Of a stretch of DNA of 64,000 nucleotides, positions 22,101 to 32,962 are shown piece after piece. Position 1 is the stretch's first letter. Every line of letters begins with the position of its first letter. The notes beneath the pieces are model-generated. The model did no database searches. It saw only the letters and a list, made by a program, of their open reading frames with translations, and was not told where the DNA came from. The translations under genes were made by a program, and so were the position numbers. This stretch comes from Canna indica (taxonomy: Eukaryota > Streptophyta > Magnoliopsida > Zingiberales > Cannaceae): positions 49,344,001-49,408,000 of the forward strand of contig CP136891.1 of the NCBI GenBank assembly GCA_034359265.1, written 5' to 3'.

Positions 22101-24244
22101 ATCTCTGTATCTCTAAATATCCCTTAACAATGCCCACGAAATCGTAGCAATAACCTTGTATAATGGTGTTGCCACTATAGCAAATGCATGGAAAATCGGC
22201 ATTTATTAGAGTGAAAATCGACACTTTTTTGATGTTTGAAATCTAATTTAAACCGTTTTGAATGCGCCAAATTTAGGATCAAAATGTAGGTGAGGAGGTG
22301 AGGAGATGAGCAGATCTGGAGAGCAGGTTTTCGAATTCTGCAGCCACTACGGAGTTCATCCTAAATTAGGGCAATTAACGGATAAAAACCGACGCCTAAT
22401 GATGACGTCAGTTTAAATCCACCCAAATTAACGCAAATTATTGTAGTGTGCTCAATTTTAATTATTTTCAAAAAATATCTTATGATTTTTTATATTTTTT
22501 AAGAAAAACAATAATTTTAGTCCCTATAGTTTACTTAAATTTTAGTTTGTCATCATAGTTTACAAAATTTTGATTTTAGTCATAGTTTATAAAGTTGGTC
22601 CCTGCAAACTCCATGTCAACAATGTAGATCCACGTCAAGGACCAAATCCTAAACAGAAATAAAGTATGGGGACTAAAACCAAAATTTTGAAACTATGAGG
22701 ATTAAAACTAAAATTCGAGCAAACTGTGGGTACCAAGTATGATTTTCCCTAAATTTAACTATGAATTCTACACTGTTTTGATGTATGCCAGGTATTCTAA
22801 TATTAAAGTTGGAATGGTTTCTTACTAAGAAATCATGCTAGTTTTCTTTCTTCATCTTGTTACACAATATTGCATCTCTATTATTTGATTCCAAAAGAAT
22901 TGACTTCAAAAGGTTCCCAGTGATCATGTCTAACCACATGAATAACAAATTAATAAATTTGCAGTGTTTCTCTAATAGGCACTTCTAGATACAGTGGGTG
23001 ATTGTGCTATACATAAATTATTTGATATAAATTTAACTATGAATTTTACACTGTTTTGTTGCATGCCAGTTATTCTAATATTAAAGTTGGAATGTATTCA
23101 TACTAAGAAAGCATTTCATAATTTTGTTGTGCTAATTTGATATAAATTTAACTATGATTCTGCACTGTTTTGTTGTATGCCTGGCTATCTAATATCAAAG
23201 TTGGAATAGTTTCTTACTAAGAAATCATTACATAATTTTGTTGTGCTAATTTCTGATGTAGCCAACTAGCCATGTTAGAGTTTTAATTAATTCTCATTTA
23301 AGTTGAACACATGGCAACCTTGTGATTTAATATTTATAAATGGCATGGAAAATTTGCAATAAAATACCAAGGCACAAAATAGAAAATTTATATGACACTT
23401 CTTTACTTGTTGTTTAGTCTAAATGTCTATAGATTACCATGAAAGGTATGGGAACTTTCTCAAATGCAAAACATAAGTTAATACACAATCCTACAATGTG
23501 ATTGTGTTGTTAGAGAAGGATTGCAAATGCTTTTGTCATCGCTTACGAGATCAAGTTTTTGGGTGGGTGTAGTTTTACGTTGAGATAATCTTCTTTTTCT
23601 TCCTTAAGAAGCCAAATGCCAGTTATCATCTTTCTTAAATAGTAGTAGCAATTGAACCCCCACCCACCAGAAGTTTAATATTGTTTCTACATATGATGGT
23701 GAATGTGATGGTGAGGATTGTATATGTCCTTAAGCTCATTCCATCATGTTATGCAGTTTCAGGGCTAATACCTCATGGCTCAGCATCAACTTTGGCATTT
23801 GAGGGGAAGTCAAGTTCTACTAAGGGCAGCGGTAAGCATGCCATGGAGAATGGTCCATCTTCATCGTCTCAGGCTGAGGATGAGGGCAAGGGTATCAACA
23901 CCCTTTTCAGGCAAAGGGATATAGCAAATGCTGGCGAAGGCTCTACTTTTGAAGGATCACATATAAGGCCAGGTGTTGCACCAAATGTCAAGTTTGGAGG
24001 ATGTGGTTCGTATCCAGATCTTCCATGGGTTTCAACGACAGAGCCTGGCCCTAATGGTAGAACTATATCTGGTGTTACTTACAAGTACAGTGAAAGCCAA
24101 ATAAAAATTGTCTGTGCTTGCCATGGGTTTCATATGTCCCCTGAAGAGTTTGTCATGCACGCAAGTGCTGATGCTGCTGACCCTGAAAATAATACTTTTG
24201 CGTCCTTTGCCACCACCAACCCTGCAGCTTCTGCACAGAACTAA
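19149..24244 (+). CDS. NINJA: NINJA (Novel Interactor of JAZ) homologue; CDS join(19265..20327, 23757..24244)
   Basis: An adaptor of jasmonate signalling. In the family, NINJA bridges JAZ repressors to the TOPLESS co-repressor in the nucleus. The ATG at 19265 opens with MEDENGIELSLGLS, whose LSLGL (residues 9-13) is the EAR motif that binds TOPLESS. A lysine-rich putative nuclear localisation segment follows (about residues 121-143, GSKKRQ..KKH), then the family block DDGCSGENEDVAESE (172-186). The exon 1 donor is CATG|GTTGATT after 20327, and the acceptor is TTATGCAG|TT before 23757. The join keeps frame and gives 516 residues. Exon 2 holds the conserved C-terminal JAZ-binding domain (about 426-492): VKFGG, LPWVSTT, GRTISGVTYKY, QIKIVCACHG, HMSPEEF. 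The usual CACHGSHMSPEEFVRHA reads Phe for Ser and Met for Arg here. Length is somewhat above Arabidopsis NINJA (about 425). ORF readthrough from 23681 is intron and not coding. Both exons are intact. Confidence 0.9.
21563..22749. mobile_element. Non-autonomous MULE in the NINJA intron, 9-bp TSD
   Basis: The element starts GGGAAAATCATA and ends TATGATTTTCCC. It is flanked by TAAATTTAA at 21554-21562 and at 22750-22758, a perfect 9-bp target duplication as Mutator-like elements make. Long inverted arms (about 21563-21920 and 22452-22749) share AGTCCCCATAGTTT and GGACTAAAACCAAAATT-type sequence. There is no transposase. A 276-bp CACTA miniature element sits at the inner edge of the right arm. 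Confidence 0.8.
22173..22448. mobile_element. Miniature CACTA element nested in the MULE, TSD TGC
   Basis: The left terminus is CACTATAGCAAATGC and the right terminus read inward is CACTACAATAATTTGC. TGC flanks both sides (22170-22172 and 22449-22451), the 3-bp duplication expected for CACTA transposition. At 276 bp it has no coding capacity. Its internal sequence (TCGGCATTTATTAG, AACCGACGCCTAATGATG) differs from the AGCAACGGC family of the three large elements, so it belongs to another CACTA family. Confidence 0.8.
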
Positions 24245-24660
24245 ATCTCAAGCACTTGCTGAGATGGTAGGTCAGGTGATGAGGATGCCATGACTTTCAA
24301 AATCATGCTACATGCTTCTTGTGTCATTTAAATTATCTTTTCATGCGTTTCTAGTATCTGAAAGAAATGCTTGCATATTACCATAGTTTTTCAATTACCA
24401 TTTCAGAAAATCATGTAGAATTCAGTTTCGCAACATATTCATCGTATATATTTTACGTATCATGATTGATCTTTTTTGTTGAGTTGGATGGTTATATACT
24501 GTGAGCTGAAGTGTAAATCAGTTTTAGTTGCTTGTACAATATTTTATTCTATCATCAAGTACTTACATTTGACACATTTTAGCAATTTTTATACCCCTTG
24601 CTCAATATATTGATTTCTTGGTTGATTAAACCTAGTGGAAATAAAATCTTCCTTGGGTAT
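24245..24660 (+). other. 3' UTR region of NINJA
   Basis: The stop TAA at 24242-24244 is followed by about 400 bp of AT-rich sequence. A canonical AATAAA lies at 24640-24645 and is a candidate polyadenylation signal. The exact cleavage site cannot be read from DNA. Confidence 0.4.
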
Positions 24661-27418
24661 CTTTATCAACCAGTCTTATCTATAATGTCCCATATATAGG
24701 AATTTTCTTGGTAGCACATAATTTTGAATTTACTATTTCTTCCTTTATTCTTGATTCTGGGTGCTTATTTTTTCATCTTTTATCAACAGTAGCGTTGTTA
24801 TTTAGATTTCTCGTGTTCTTAGTTTTGCGGGTATGTAATCCTCCCTGTAAATTATATGCCCAAATGTCTTTTGCTTTCATCTAAAGGTAGTTTTTACATG
24901 TTGGTGACTAATGTTATTTCTTGAATCACACTATTCAATTTGACTGCAAATAATTTATTCTGGCTCTCAAGAACCAGATAAAGATAATAAAATTAGTTTA
25001 TCAAATACCAGCCTATAGGTGCATATCTGAACTATTTATTGATATTTTCTCAGCCAATACTATTAGGTAATATACCAGTTGTCCAGTTAATCTATCTGTT
25101 GAAATCTGTATTGCTCTGATATCAAATTCTTGGTTCAATAATTATATTCACAATGATATTTGATTTAAATGTGGTCGAGTGAAGAGTGGCATAGCCCAGA
25201 TTTAAGATCAAGAGGATAGATTTGAATCAACATACCGTCAATGATATTATAATTGACTAAATAAACATATTTTTAGTAAATATTATTTGTACATAAGTGT
25301 CAAATGTAATTTAAAGTTTTAAACTTTTAATAAAGTTATAATTTTTCTCGACCAATTTTTATGCATCAATAACAAGATAGTTTTGTTTTAGAAGATGACT
25401 AGTTTCAATAGATACAAGCAAATAAACTCCATAGTCATTTTGTTTGTTTTTCTGATGTTTGTCACTAGATCACGAGTGCTTCACATTTTGTGAGCTATTG
25501 CGACTGCCAAATATATTAAAATTTTTAAATCCATCTATATATGGTAAAATTTTAGAGATGATTACTTGATTGTTTAGTAGTTAGTTTGACACGATAAATT
25601 TATAAATTAACAAATGATGAGTGACTTGACATATCACGTTCTTGCAATTCAATATTAGATATTGAATTGCAAGAATGTGATATGTTAAGTAACAATGGGT
25701 ATGTAAGCATCATTCGAGTATTTTAGGCATAAATATTTTTGTATGGTGTTTAATCACGCTTATAACCATTTTATTCAAAAAATGGAATTTAATATAATTA
25801 ACTTATTTTGAGTTCCTATGATTGCTGTAAGAAATTATCATTTTTAAGAAATAGCTAGATTTTTCTAATCATAATTTTCAATTTGACCAATGTGATATTC
25901 ATAATATTATAAAGAATTAAATGAAATTGAATTCATTTTTTATCTTTATTTTATTAGTTTATAATTTTTCATTATGTATATTAAGTTTTAATTATTTTAT
26001 AAGTATAAATGTATTAATTATGTTCTCCATTGTATTCATTATAATTAATGCTTCAATACATTTTTAAGAGTTAGAGCAGTTTAACAAAATATTAGTGACA
26101 TAGCGTGCATATCACATTCATAATGTTCTTTGCATTCGTTAAAATTGGAGAAAATAAAATGCATAAATATTTTTGGTTATTTGTTCATATTATAAACTCT
26201 TATGTAAAACTTTAAAATGTCCATAAAATATATATTATTAAAAACGTTAATTAGCAGTAGATAGCCTACTCATCTTAGACGTTTTGATGATTTATTTGAC
26301 ATTTTACTTGAATATTCCAAAAAAATATATTTGGAGAATACTAAACTCTTGAATTACCTTTTCCCTTTTAGATAATAAAATTCATTAACTCATTCGACTT
26401 TTATTATTTTAGATAATAAAATAATAAGAGTTTCGGATAAGTCTTTTGTATATTTAATAGATGCCTTGTTGCATTTTAAATTTTAAAATTTTCATTTTGC
26501 TTAAATATATAAAATGACTAAGATTCTTTAATAAATGTTTGTCTAGAAGTTCTTTAGTTAAAATGACAAAAAAATCCTTAGTTAAAATGTTTGATTGTAA
26601 AAGTACACTTTCTTAGTTATCCTTTTGCTTGAATTTAGGGCATGTTTGGTTGCATGTAAGTATATTATTTAGTTAACTTAGGTATTTGGTTAGTTATAAT
26701 TAGGTTAATTATAGGATTTAAAAATTACGTGATTTCATTATAGGTTTCAAATCAAGTTGCAACCTAAAAAGTTTATAAATCATATTTGCAAATTTGTAGG
26801 ATGATAGGACCTAATTTAAGTAAATATTAAAAAATAATTTATTTTAATGACTCAGAGTTGTCGGATGCAGACTGGACAAATACCAAAATTGTAAATTTTC
26901 GTGTGTTGAACACGATGGTGGTGTCATATTTTAGATCTGATATTATTTTATAGAATTTTTAAATATTTTTAGTATTATATAATAATTAATTATTAGTTTA
27001 TTTTGATAAATAATTAAATCATATAAAATAATATTGTACTAAATTAAATTGTGATTTAGAATATAAAATAATATATTTCGGATTCGATCGATTTCGTTGT
27101 AGTCGATGAATTATTATTGGGGTAAAATGATACATTTACCATTTTGCCTTTATTTGCTTGTTATTATTTTTAAATTTCGTTGAACTCTTATTCGTATTAT
27201 TGTTTGATCAATTTAAGTTATTTTTTATGTCCATCTTTGGCTAGATCGCATGTTTTTATGGTGCTTAGTGGTCATTGCTTGCTCATTTGATGATTCGTGG
27301 ATCGATTTGTGCTTGAGACAGATTATGGATCGTATCTTTCAAATATCCATGCGAGCGACTCCCGCCACTTAAAGCGGTAGATGTGGGCTCCTCTATCGTG
27401 TTGGGATATATTGGGCGC
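24661..27418. other. AT-rich intergenic DNA with a hairpin and a possible MITE start
   Basis: No coding sequence. It contains the near-perfect inverted repeat at 25624-25690, listed separately. At about 26638 a MITE-like start (AGGGCATGTTTGGTTGCATG) is present, but no matching terminus or target duplication could be found. Confidence 0.6.
25624..25690. repeat. Near-perfect 32-bp hairpin with 3-nt loop
   Basis: The left arm (25624-25655) and right arm (25659-25690) are reverse complements apart from two positions, both of which would be G-U pairs if the plus strand were transcribed. The loop is TAG. The stem includes CTTGCAATTCAATAT. The function is unknown; it could be a small foldback element or a small-RNA precursor. 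Confidence 0.75.
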
Positions 27419-27421
27419 CGT

Positions 27422-27790
27422 CACTACTAGAAAAATAGGCATCAGTAACGGCTGATGCTGTTGCTGAGCCGTTGCTGAACATCATCAGCAACGGCTGGCG
27501 CCGTTGCAATGCAGCTGTGGCAGAAAATCACGTTGCTGATAACTTTGCAACGGATCAGCAACGGCCGCTCGGGCTGTTGCTAAAAATATTATCAGCAACG
27601 GTTTTGCCACGGACGCGGAGCCGTTGCTGATAACATTAATAGCAACGGCCGGTGAGCCCGTAGCAACGCCGTTAGTAAAAGCCCGTTGCTAAGCCGTTGC
27701 TGTAGGTCATCAGCAACGGCTTTCGATAAACTTTTAGCAACGGCTTTCCCCCGGATGGCCGTGGGAAAGCCGTTGCTGATGATGTGAACC
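27422..27790. repeat. Subterminal AGCAACGGC repeat array, left end of CACTA-A
   Basis: Many copies of (A)GCAACGGC or its complement GCCGTTGCT, often back to back with spacings of about 20-40 bp. In En/Spm, short subterminal motifs are bound by TnpA to bring the ends together, so this array is the expected binding platform. The right-end array is at 32745-32962. Confidence 0.8.
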
Positions 27791-28057
27791 TGGTAACGAA
27801 AAAATTTAAAATTTAAAATTTCCATTGATACATTGATACATTATCTGATACATAACTCACACACCTATACACTCATACACACATTCATTCACACATCACA
27901 AATACACCAAGATATACATCAAAACAATTATATTTATATTGATAATTATCCACAATAGTATAAAAACTATTCAAATGCAAAATTGAATTATCAATATTCA
28001 AACAAAATAAATTAAACAAGTCTAATATCTCAGTAACAAAGTCAATATAAAAAAATC

Positions 28058-29536
28058 TCACGATGACGATGGAGGATGACCTGGATCATATGGCGGGGTC
28101 TGGAGTGCTTGAGTGTACACCGGCGTGGACTGACTCGAGGACGATGGATGAGATGATGCTGAAGAGATGCTTGCTTCGGGATGACCTGACATGTTGCGTA
28201 GCATAGCATGCATCTCCGCCATCATCTGACTCTGACGCGCGACCGTCTCCTCTAGAGTCCTTATTCTGCTACTATGATCATAACTGGATCTGGAGGTGGA
28301 CGGCCGCTCACCAGCGACCGGAGGGGTCGGTGCCCCTAGTACGGCTCGCGCATGACCACTATCTGCAAAGCCATATACGCGGCCATGGTCCCAAGCACCT
28401 GCGGCCTCGACCCACGTTGCTGCGTCAAAGTCCTCGGGGGTGCCCCCGCGCCGCACCACCGTCTGGCTGTAGGTCTCCTACTCGAGTTTGATTGTTTGTT
28501 TAATATTTATCATAAAACTTAAATTATAAATATATAATGAATAATTTAAACAAATATATAGTTACCATAATGTATGCAGCGCGGTTGTCGATGTACTCCC
28601 CCGTCCCATGTGCTCGACGGTGAGTCCGCTCAAACACTGCCATCGGGGAGGGTCGCTGGACAGTCCCGTCATCCGACATCGTCGTCTACATTTACAAAAC
28701 AAATACATTAATTAGTACACATAGTAACAAATAAAATATATAATTAAAAGGTATACTTACCATACAGTTCGCGTGCACTGCAAATGCAACAGAGCCGCCG
28801 GTGTGACGCGCTGCTCCCCCCGACATGCGATTTCTAGCCGCATTCCGAGAAACCTCCTGCCATCGATCCGTCGACCATATTCCCACGAGCTGGTCCCATA
28901 TATCCAGAGTAATCCAATCGGGGCCGTATCCCCGAGTCTCCACGATGTTAGTAGTCCCAGCTCGTGCCATCGCCTGGGACCGGGCCTGCCCCAGCTGCCC
29001 ATTGTACCTTGCCCGGGAAATAGCCTCCCAGGCAGCGTAAATGAAGGGCCTTTGGTGCTCAGCCCATGTATAGCGAGCCTACAGAATAATAATATCAGTA
29101 CCAATATTAATCATCATGCATGTAAAAAAAATAATAATACGTTCCTCAAACTCGCGCCATAACATGTCGACGTGCTCGCGCCATGCATGTATCGTCGAAT
29201 AGTAGAAGAAATGCTCCTCGGCACTTCTTCTTGCTCGAACCTGCACAACAAAAATAAATTTTAATATTATATTATGATATAATGAATTTGTAATGATTCA
29301 TAATTCATGATATATTACCGCTCCCCAATCATGCTAATAAATCTACGTGACTCTGTGGCTGGTGGAGGTTGCCACCTGTTCGGCCCGCGTGGCCGCCTGC
29401 GTCTGGATGTACTAGCCTCGACAGTATCATCGGCATGAGGATCAACAACAGGAGGATCAGCAGCATGAGTAAGTGTAGGAGTCTCACCGATCGGAGACTC
29501 CGAAGCTCTCCTGCGACGATAACCACGACCAGACAT
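28058..29536 (-). pseudogene. TnpA-like / Ptta-type (Transposase_24) gene of CACTA-A
   Basis: The accessory protein of En/Spm elements, proposed to bind subterminal repeats. Several exons: 29536-29319 (MSGRGYRRRRA, arginine-rich), about 29240-29141, about 29080-28761 (Ptta-like core with AWEAISRARYNGQLGQARSQ and WDQLVGIWSTDRWQEVSRNAARNR), a short exon near 28686-28568, and the last at about 28470-28058. The last exon has a coiled-coil stretch (RIRTLEETVARQSQMM) and a serine/proline tail. The first junction (GGGGAGCG|GT ... TGCAG|GTTCGAG) keeps frame. Compared with CACTA-C, about 28 bp are missing from exon 2 near 29183, which should shift the frame, so this copy is probably inactive. Confidence 0.7.
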
Positions 29537-29611
29537 ATCTGTCGAATAGACATATAATCAGATTATTGTATAAATAGTAGAGATATATTTAATAAAATAT
29601 ATACTTTACAA

Positions 29612-32286
29612 TTATTCCTCATCATCTGAATAATAGTCTTCGAATTCTTCCTCTTCTTCCTCTTCTTCAGCTCCAGCTTCCTCAATTTCATGATCGTCAT
29701 CCTCAGCATATTCAACTTCTAATTGAATTGACGTTGTGTCTGCATCCTCGAGTATTGGAATAATACGATCTACAGCAGGAGGATCATCTTCTTGATAGAA
29801 ACCATGTGTCATATCAGGTATCAGCTCATTTTCTCCTACTATCGGATCAATTTTTCCTCTACCTTTTGTCTTACAGACTACACGCCAATCTGCTCTATTT
29901 TTATTTCGAGCCGGATACTTCGCGTAATATACTTGTTCGGCTTGTGATGCCAATATAAAAGGCTCATTTGCTGCCAATTTAGATTTGTAATTAACCTCAA
30001 CAAGTTTGTATTTTGGATGAACTTTCATGCCCCTTTCTGTTGTATCGAACCAATGACATCTAAATAGAATAACTAATTTCAAGCCGAAGTAGTCCAACTC
30101 TATCACTTCTTCCACCGGTCTATAAAAATCCATATCACATTCAACATAGGTTGTCCCTTTCACACAGACCCCAGCATTCATCGTCTTCTTTGTAAATGCA
30201 TATTCAACTGTGTGAAATTTATACCCATTAACAAAATATCTGCTATAGCACGACACTAGTCGCGATGGTCCACTAACAAACTCAAATATTTTTTCATCTA
30301 TTTCAGCTCAGTGATCTTTGCTGTAAGCCTCAATCCAAGTAGGGAAATCACGATTCCGTAATCTCTCCAATTCTTGATCGTTGTGAATAAAGTATTTTTG
30401 CACCATCTTAATGTCAAATATTTTAATGAATTATTCAATCTCTGGACAATTGAGTAATACGTACAAGTGTGCCAAATGATACTCTTCGTTGCTTAAGTGT
30501 TGAGATGGACGAGAACCAAAAGCACGACCAGAGTGAAAAAATATATTTAAACATCCATCTGAATGTCGAACACCCCCGTCGTCGTTACGTGGAAGACGAT
30601 CAAATCTTGTCTGTACTGTCGATTCAAAATAAAATGAGCAAAATGTTGAAATTTCTTGGATGATATACGATTCAGATATTGATCCTTCAACAGCTGCGGT
30701 GTTCTTTACTTTTTTCTTCAGACGATTCATGTATCTTTCAATAAGTACATCCACCGATATTGAACGGGGCGACCAACTCGTGCCTCGTATGCCAAGTGTA
30801 TCGGTAGATGCTCCATCGAGTCAAAAAATGCAGGAGGGAAAAACTGCTCCAGCTTGCATATGATTTCAACAATATTATTTTCAAGTGTTGACATATCTTC
30901 GACTCGAAGGACATTTGCACAGATGTTTCTAAAAAATATACTTAATTCAGTCAACGGACCCCAAATATTATCAAGTAGAAGATCTCGAAATGCGATCGGA
31001 AGTAATCTCTGCATGAATACATGACAATCATGGCTCTTCATCCCTGATATTTTGCAATCATCGACGTTCACACATCGAGATAAGTTTGAAGCATATCAAT
31101 CAGGTAATCTGAGTTCTTTTACCCATTGACAAACATCTTTGATCTGTTGTTTATTTAACACATATAGGGCCTTCGGTTTCAGATATCGTCCGTTGACCTC
31201 TTGTAACTCCAACTCTGGTCTTTTACAAAGTATTTTCATATCATGCCGGGCTTTGACATTATCTTTAGTTTTTCTGGAAATATCCATCAAAGTGTTGAAA
31301 ATATTATCAAACACATTTTTTTCAATGTGCATGATATCTAAATTATGTCGAATGAATAATGAACTCCAATAGGGCAATTCCCAAAAAATACTTTTTTTCA
31401 CCCAGTTATGTGTTTGGCCAAAACCTGACACTCTTTCATTGTGACCCAATACTATATCTGGAAGTGCTGAAACACGTGCTAATATTTGTTCACCAGACAA
31501 CATCGGTGGTGGCCCATCTCTTTCGACTCTGCCCTTAGTAAATTTATTATGATTCCTTCGATACTGATGATTAGCCGGTAGGAATCGACGATGACAATCA
31601 AAGAATGAGATTTTTCGTCCGTTCTGAAGACTGATTGATTTAGAGTGTTCCATACAATACGGACAAGAGAGTCGGCCGTGAGTGCTCCAACCAGACAACA
31701 TGCCGTACGTCGGGAAATCATTGATTGTCCACAAGACCGCGGCCTTTAAATTGAAGTTTTGCTTCCGATGACAATCATAAGTGACAACTCCCTCAGTCCA
31801 CAATGTTTTCAATTCATCTATCAAGGGTCTGAGAAATATGTCAATTTCTTTTCGCGGACCCTTAGGACCCGGAATAATCATCGAAAGATAAATAAATTCA
31901 TCTTTCATACACATTGACGGTGGCAAATTATAAACTGTCAGCAGCACTGGCCAAACTGAATAAGGAGTTGCAGAATGTCCAAACGGATTAAAACCATCTG
32001 TGCACAATCCCAATCTTATATTTCTAGTATCCCTAGGAAATGAAGGATAATATGTATCCAAATGTTTCCATGCTTCACTGTCGGATGGATGAGTCATTAC
32101 TGTATCATCACGACTTCTTGCATGCCAACTCATGTAGGGGGCTGTCTTTTCCGACATGAATAATCTTTGAAGCCTCGGTGTTAGTGGAAGTGGACGATTC
32201 CGGCGTGCGTCCGAAGTGGACGATTCCGGCGTGCGTCCGAACTGGACAATTCCGGCGCGCGTCCGAAGTGGACTATTCCGGCACAA
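29612..32286 (-). pseudogene. TnpD-like CACTA transposase (Transposase_21, DUF4218, DUF4216), degraded
   Basis: The catalytic transposase of the element. The core ORF (32286-31096) has LTPRLQRLFMS, MSWHARSRD, LGLCTDGFNPFG, YSVWPVLLTVYNLPP and HNLDIMHIEKNVFDN, the conserved CACTA core. Then come the DUF4218-like part (HLPIHLAYEARVGRPVQYRWMY) and the DUF4216-like part (30256-29612, YVECDMDFY, FRCHWFDT, acidic EEEEEFEDYYSDDEE end). Breaks: TGA at 31098-31096, a one-base deletion near 30745, TAA after NCPEIE at about 30433, and TGA at 30310-30308. The first 30 or so residues come from the 26-bp minisatellite and are not family sequence. The N-terminal transposase-associated domain is absent. Confidence 0.85.
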
Positions 32287-32310
32287 TGCCGAAGTGGATA
32301 ATTCCGAAAT
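32180..32310. repeat. 26-bp minisatellite in CACTA-A (about five units)
   Basis: Units of the form GAAGTGGACGATTCCGGCG plus a short GTGCGTCC tail repeat about five times. The same unit recurs ten times in CACTA-C and six to seven times in CACTA-B. Confidence 0.85.
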
Positions 32311-32733
32311 TAATCTAAACCCTAAAAATTAATCTAAACCTTAAAAATTAATCTAATAAATTAAACAATTAATCTAAATAATTAATTAAATAATTAATTA
32401 ACATATAAATAAAAAATAAAAAATAATTAATCTACTCTTTCCGGCGCCGGAGTCCGGCGTACAGTGTCCGGAAACTGTACAAGATCCGATGGCGGCCATC
32501 GGCCGACCGCCGCCGGCCGAAACCCTAAAAATAGGGTTTCGGTCGGATTTCCCGCCGGCCGCAACGGGAAGAGACGGCCGGGCGATGATGAATACCTGAA
32601 ATCGGTGGTCGAGGACGGACGGCAGCGTCGGCAGCGGCAGCTCGGCGTCGTCGGCGTCGGCAGCGGCGGCGAGAGGCGGGAGGAGGAGGCGGCGGCGGCA
32701 GCAGCGGGAGGAAGAAGGGTCGGGGCGATCTGC

Positions 32734-32962
32734 GACCTATATAAACTTATCAGCAACGGCTCACTCGCCCGTTAGAAAGCCGTTGCTAATAAGTTATCAT
32801 CAGCAACGGCTCACTTGTCCGTTAGAAAGCCGTTGCTGATAATTAAAATCATCAGCAACGGCTCGCGTGTCCGTTAGAAAGCCGTTGAAGATACAACATA
32901 TCTGCAACGGCTTGAGCGGCCATTGCTGATAGCCGTTGCTGAAGACTCAATTTCTAGTAGTG
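32734..32962 (-). promoter_or_regulatory. Transposase promoter (TATA box) and right subterminal repeats of CACTA-A
   Basis: Read on the minus strand, GTTTATATAGG (32744-32734) lies about 220 bp inside the terminus, just after the AGCAACGGC array. The same box in the same position occurs in CACTA-B (40564-40574) and CACTA-C (47939-47928). It is followed by a GC-rich leader (about 32730-32430). This is the expected place for an En/Spm promoter, with TnpA-type motifs immediately upstream. Confidence 0.6.

Larger units (their letters stand above)
20328..23756 (+). other. Large NINJA intron with duplicated segments and nested transposons
   Basis: The intron begins GTTGATT and ends TTATGCAG. Two direct copies flank the MULE: 21118-21200 recurs at 22842-22920 (CATGCTAGTTTTCTTTCTTC shared), and 21455-21560 recurs at 22933-23040 (GTTTCTC, AATAGGCACTT shared). 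A further unit, TAAATTTAACTATGA...TTGGAATG, occurs three times (22750, 23033 and 23144). So the intron grew by local duplication as well as by insertion. No coding sequence is seen in it. Confidence 0.75.
27422..32962 (-). mobile_element. CACTA-A: En/Spm-type element with perfect CGT target duplication
   Basis: The termini are CACTACTAGAAA (27422) and TTTCTAGTAGTG (ending 32962), flanked by CGT at 27419-27421 and 32963-32965. Total length is 5541 bp. Both genes are on the minus strand: a TnpD-like transposase (32286-29612, degraded) and a TnpA-like gene (29536-28058). Both ends have dense AGCAACGGC subterminal repeats. Compared with CACTA-B, the first transposase exon, the leader hairpin and the intervening DNA are missing: the 26-bp minisatellite joins directly to the transposase core near 32185. 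Confidence 0.92.

Noticed and set aside
23681..23756. N-terminal extension of the second NINJA exon ORF
   Set aside because: A clear acceptor TTATGCAG lies at 23749-23756 and the frame joins to exon 1; the extension is intron readthrough.
26638..27120. Possible Harbinger-type MITE starting AGGGCATGTTTGG
   Set aside because: Neither a matching inverted terminus nor a target duplication could be found.
28773..29162. Plus-strand ORFs opposite the TnpA-like exons (also 44937-45293)
   Set aside because: They mirror the coding exon on the minus strand, which has splice sites and similarity to the Ptta family.
32464..32775. GC-rich plus-strand ORF (and the MLISLYR-type ORFs at 40554 and 47949 in the other elements)
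   Set aside because: They cover the TATA box and GC-rich leader of the CACTA elements. The shared start peptide is just the translated TATA region and subterminal repeat.
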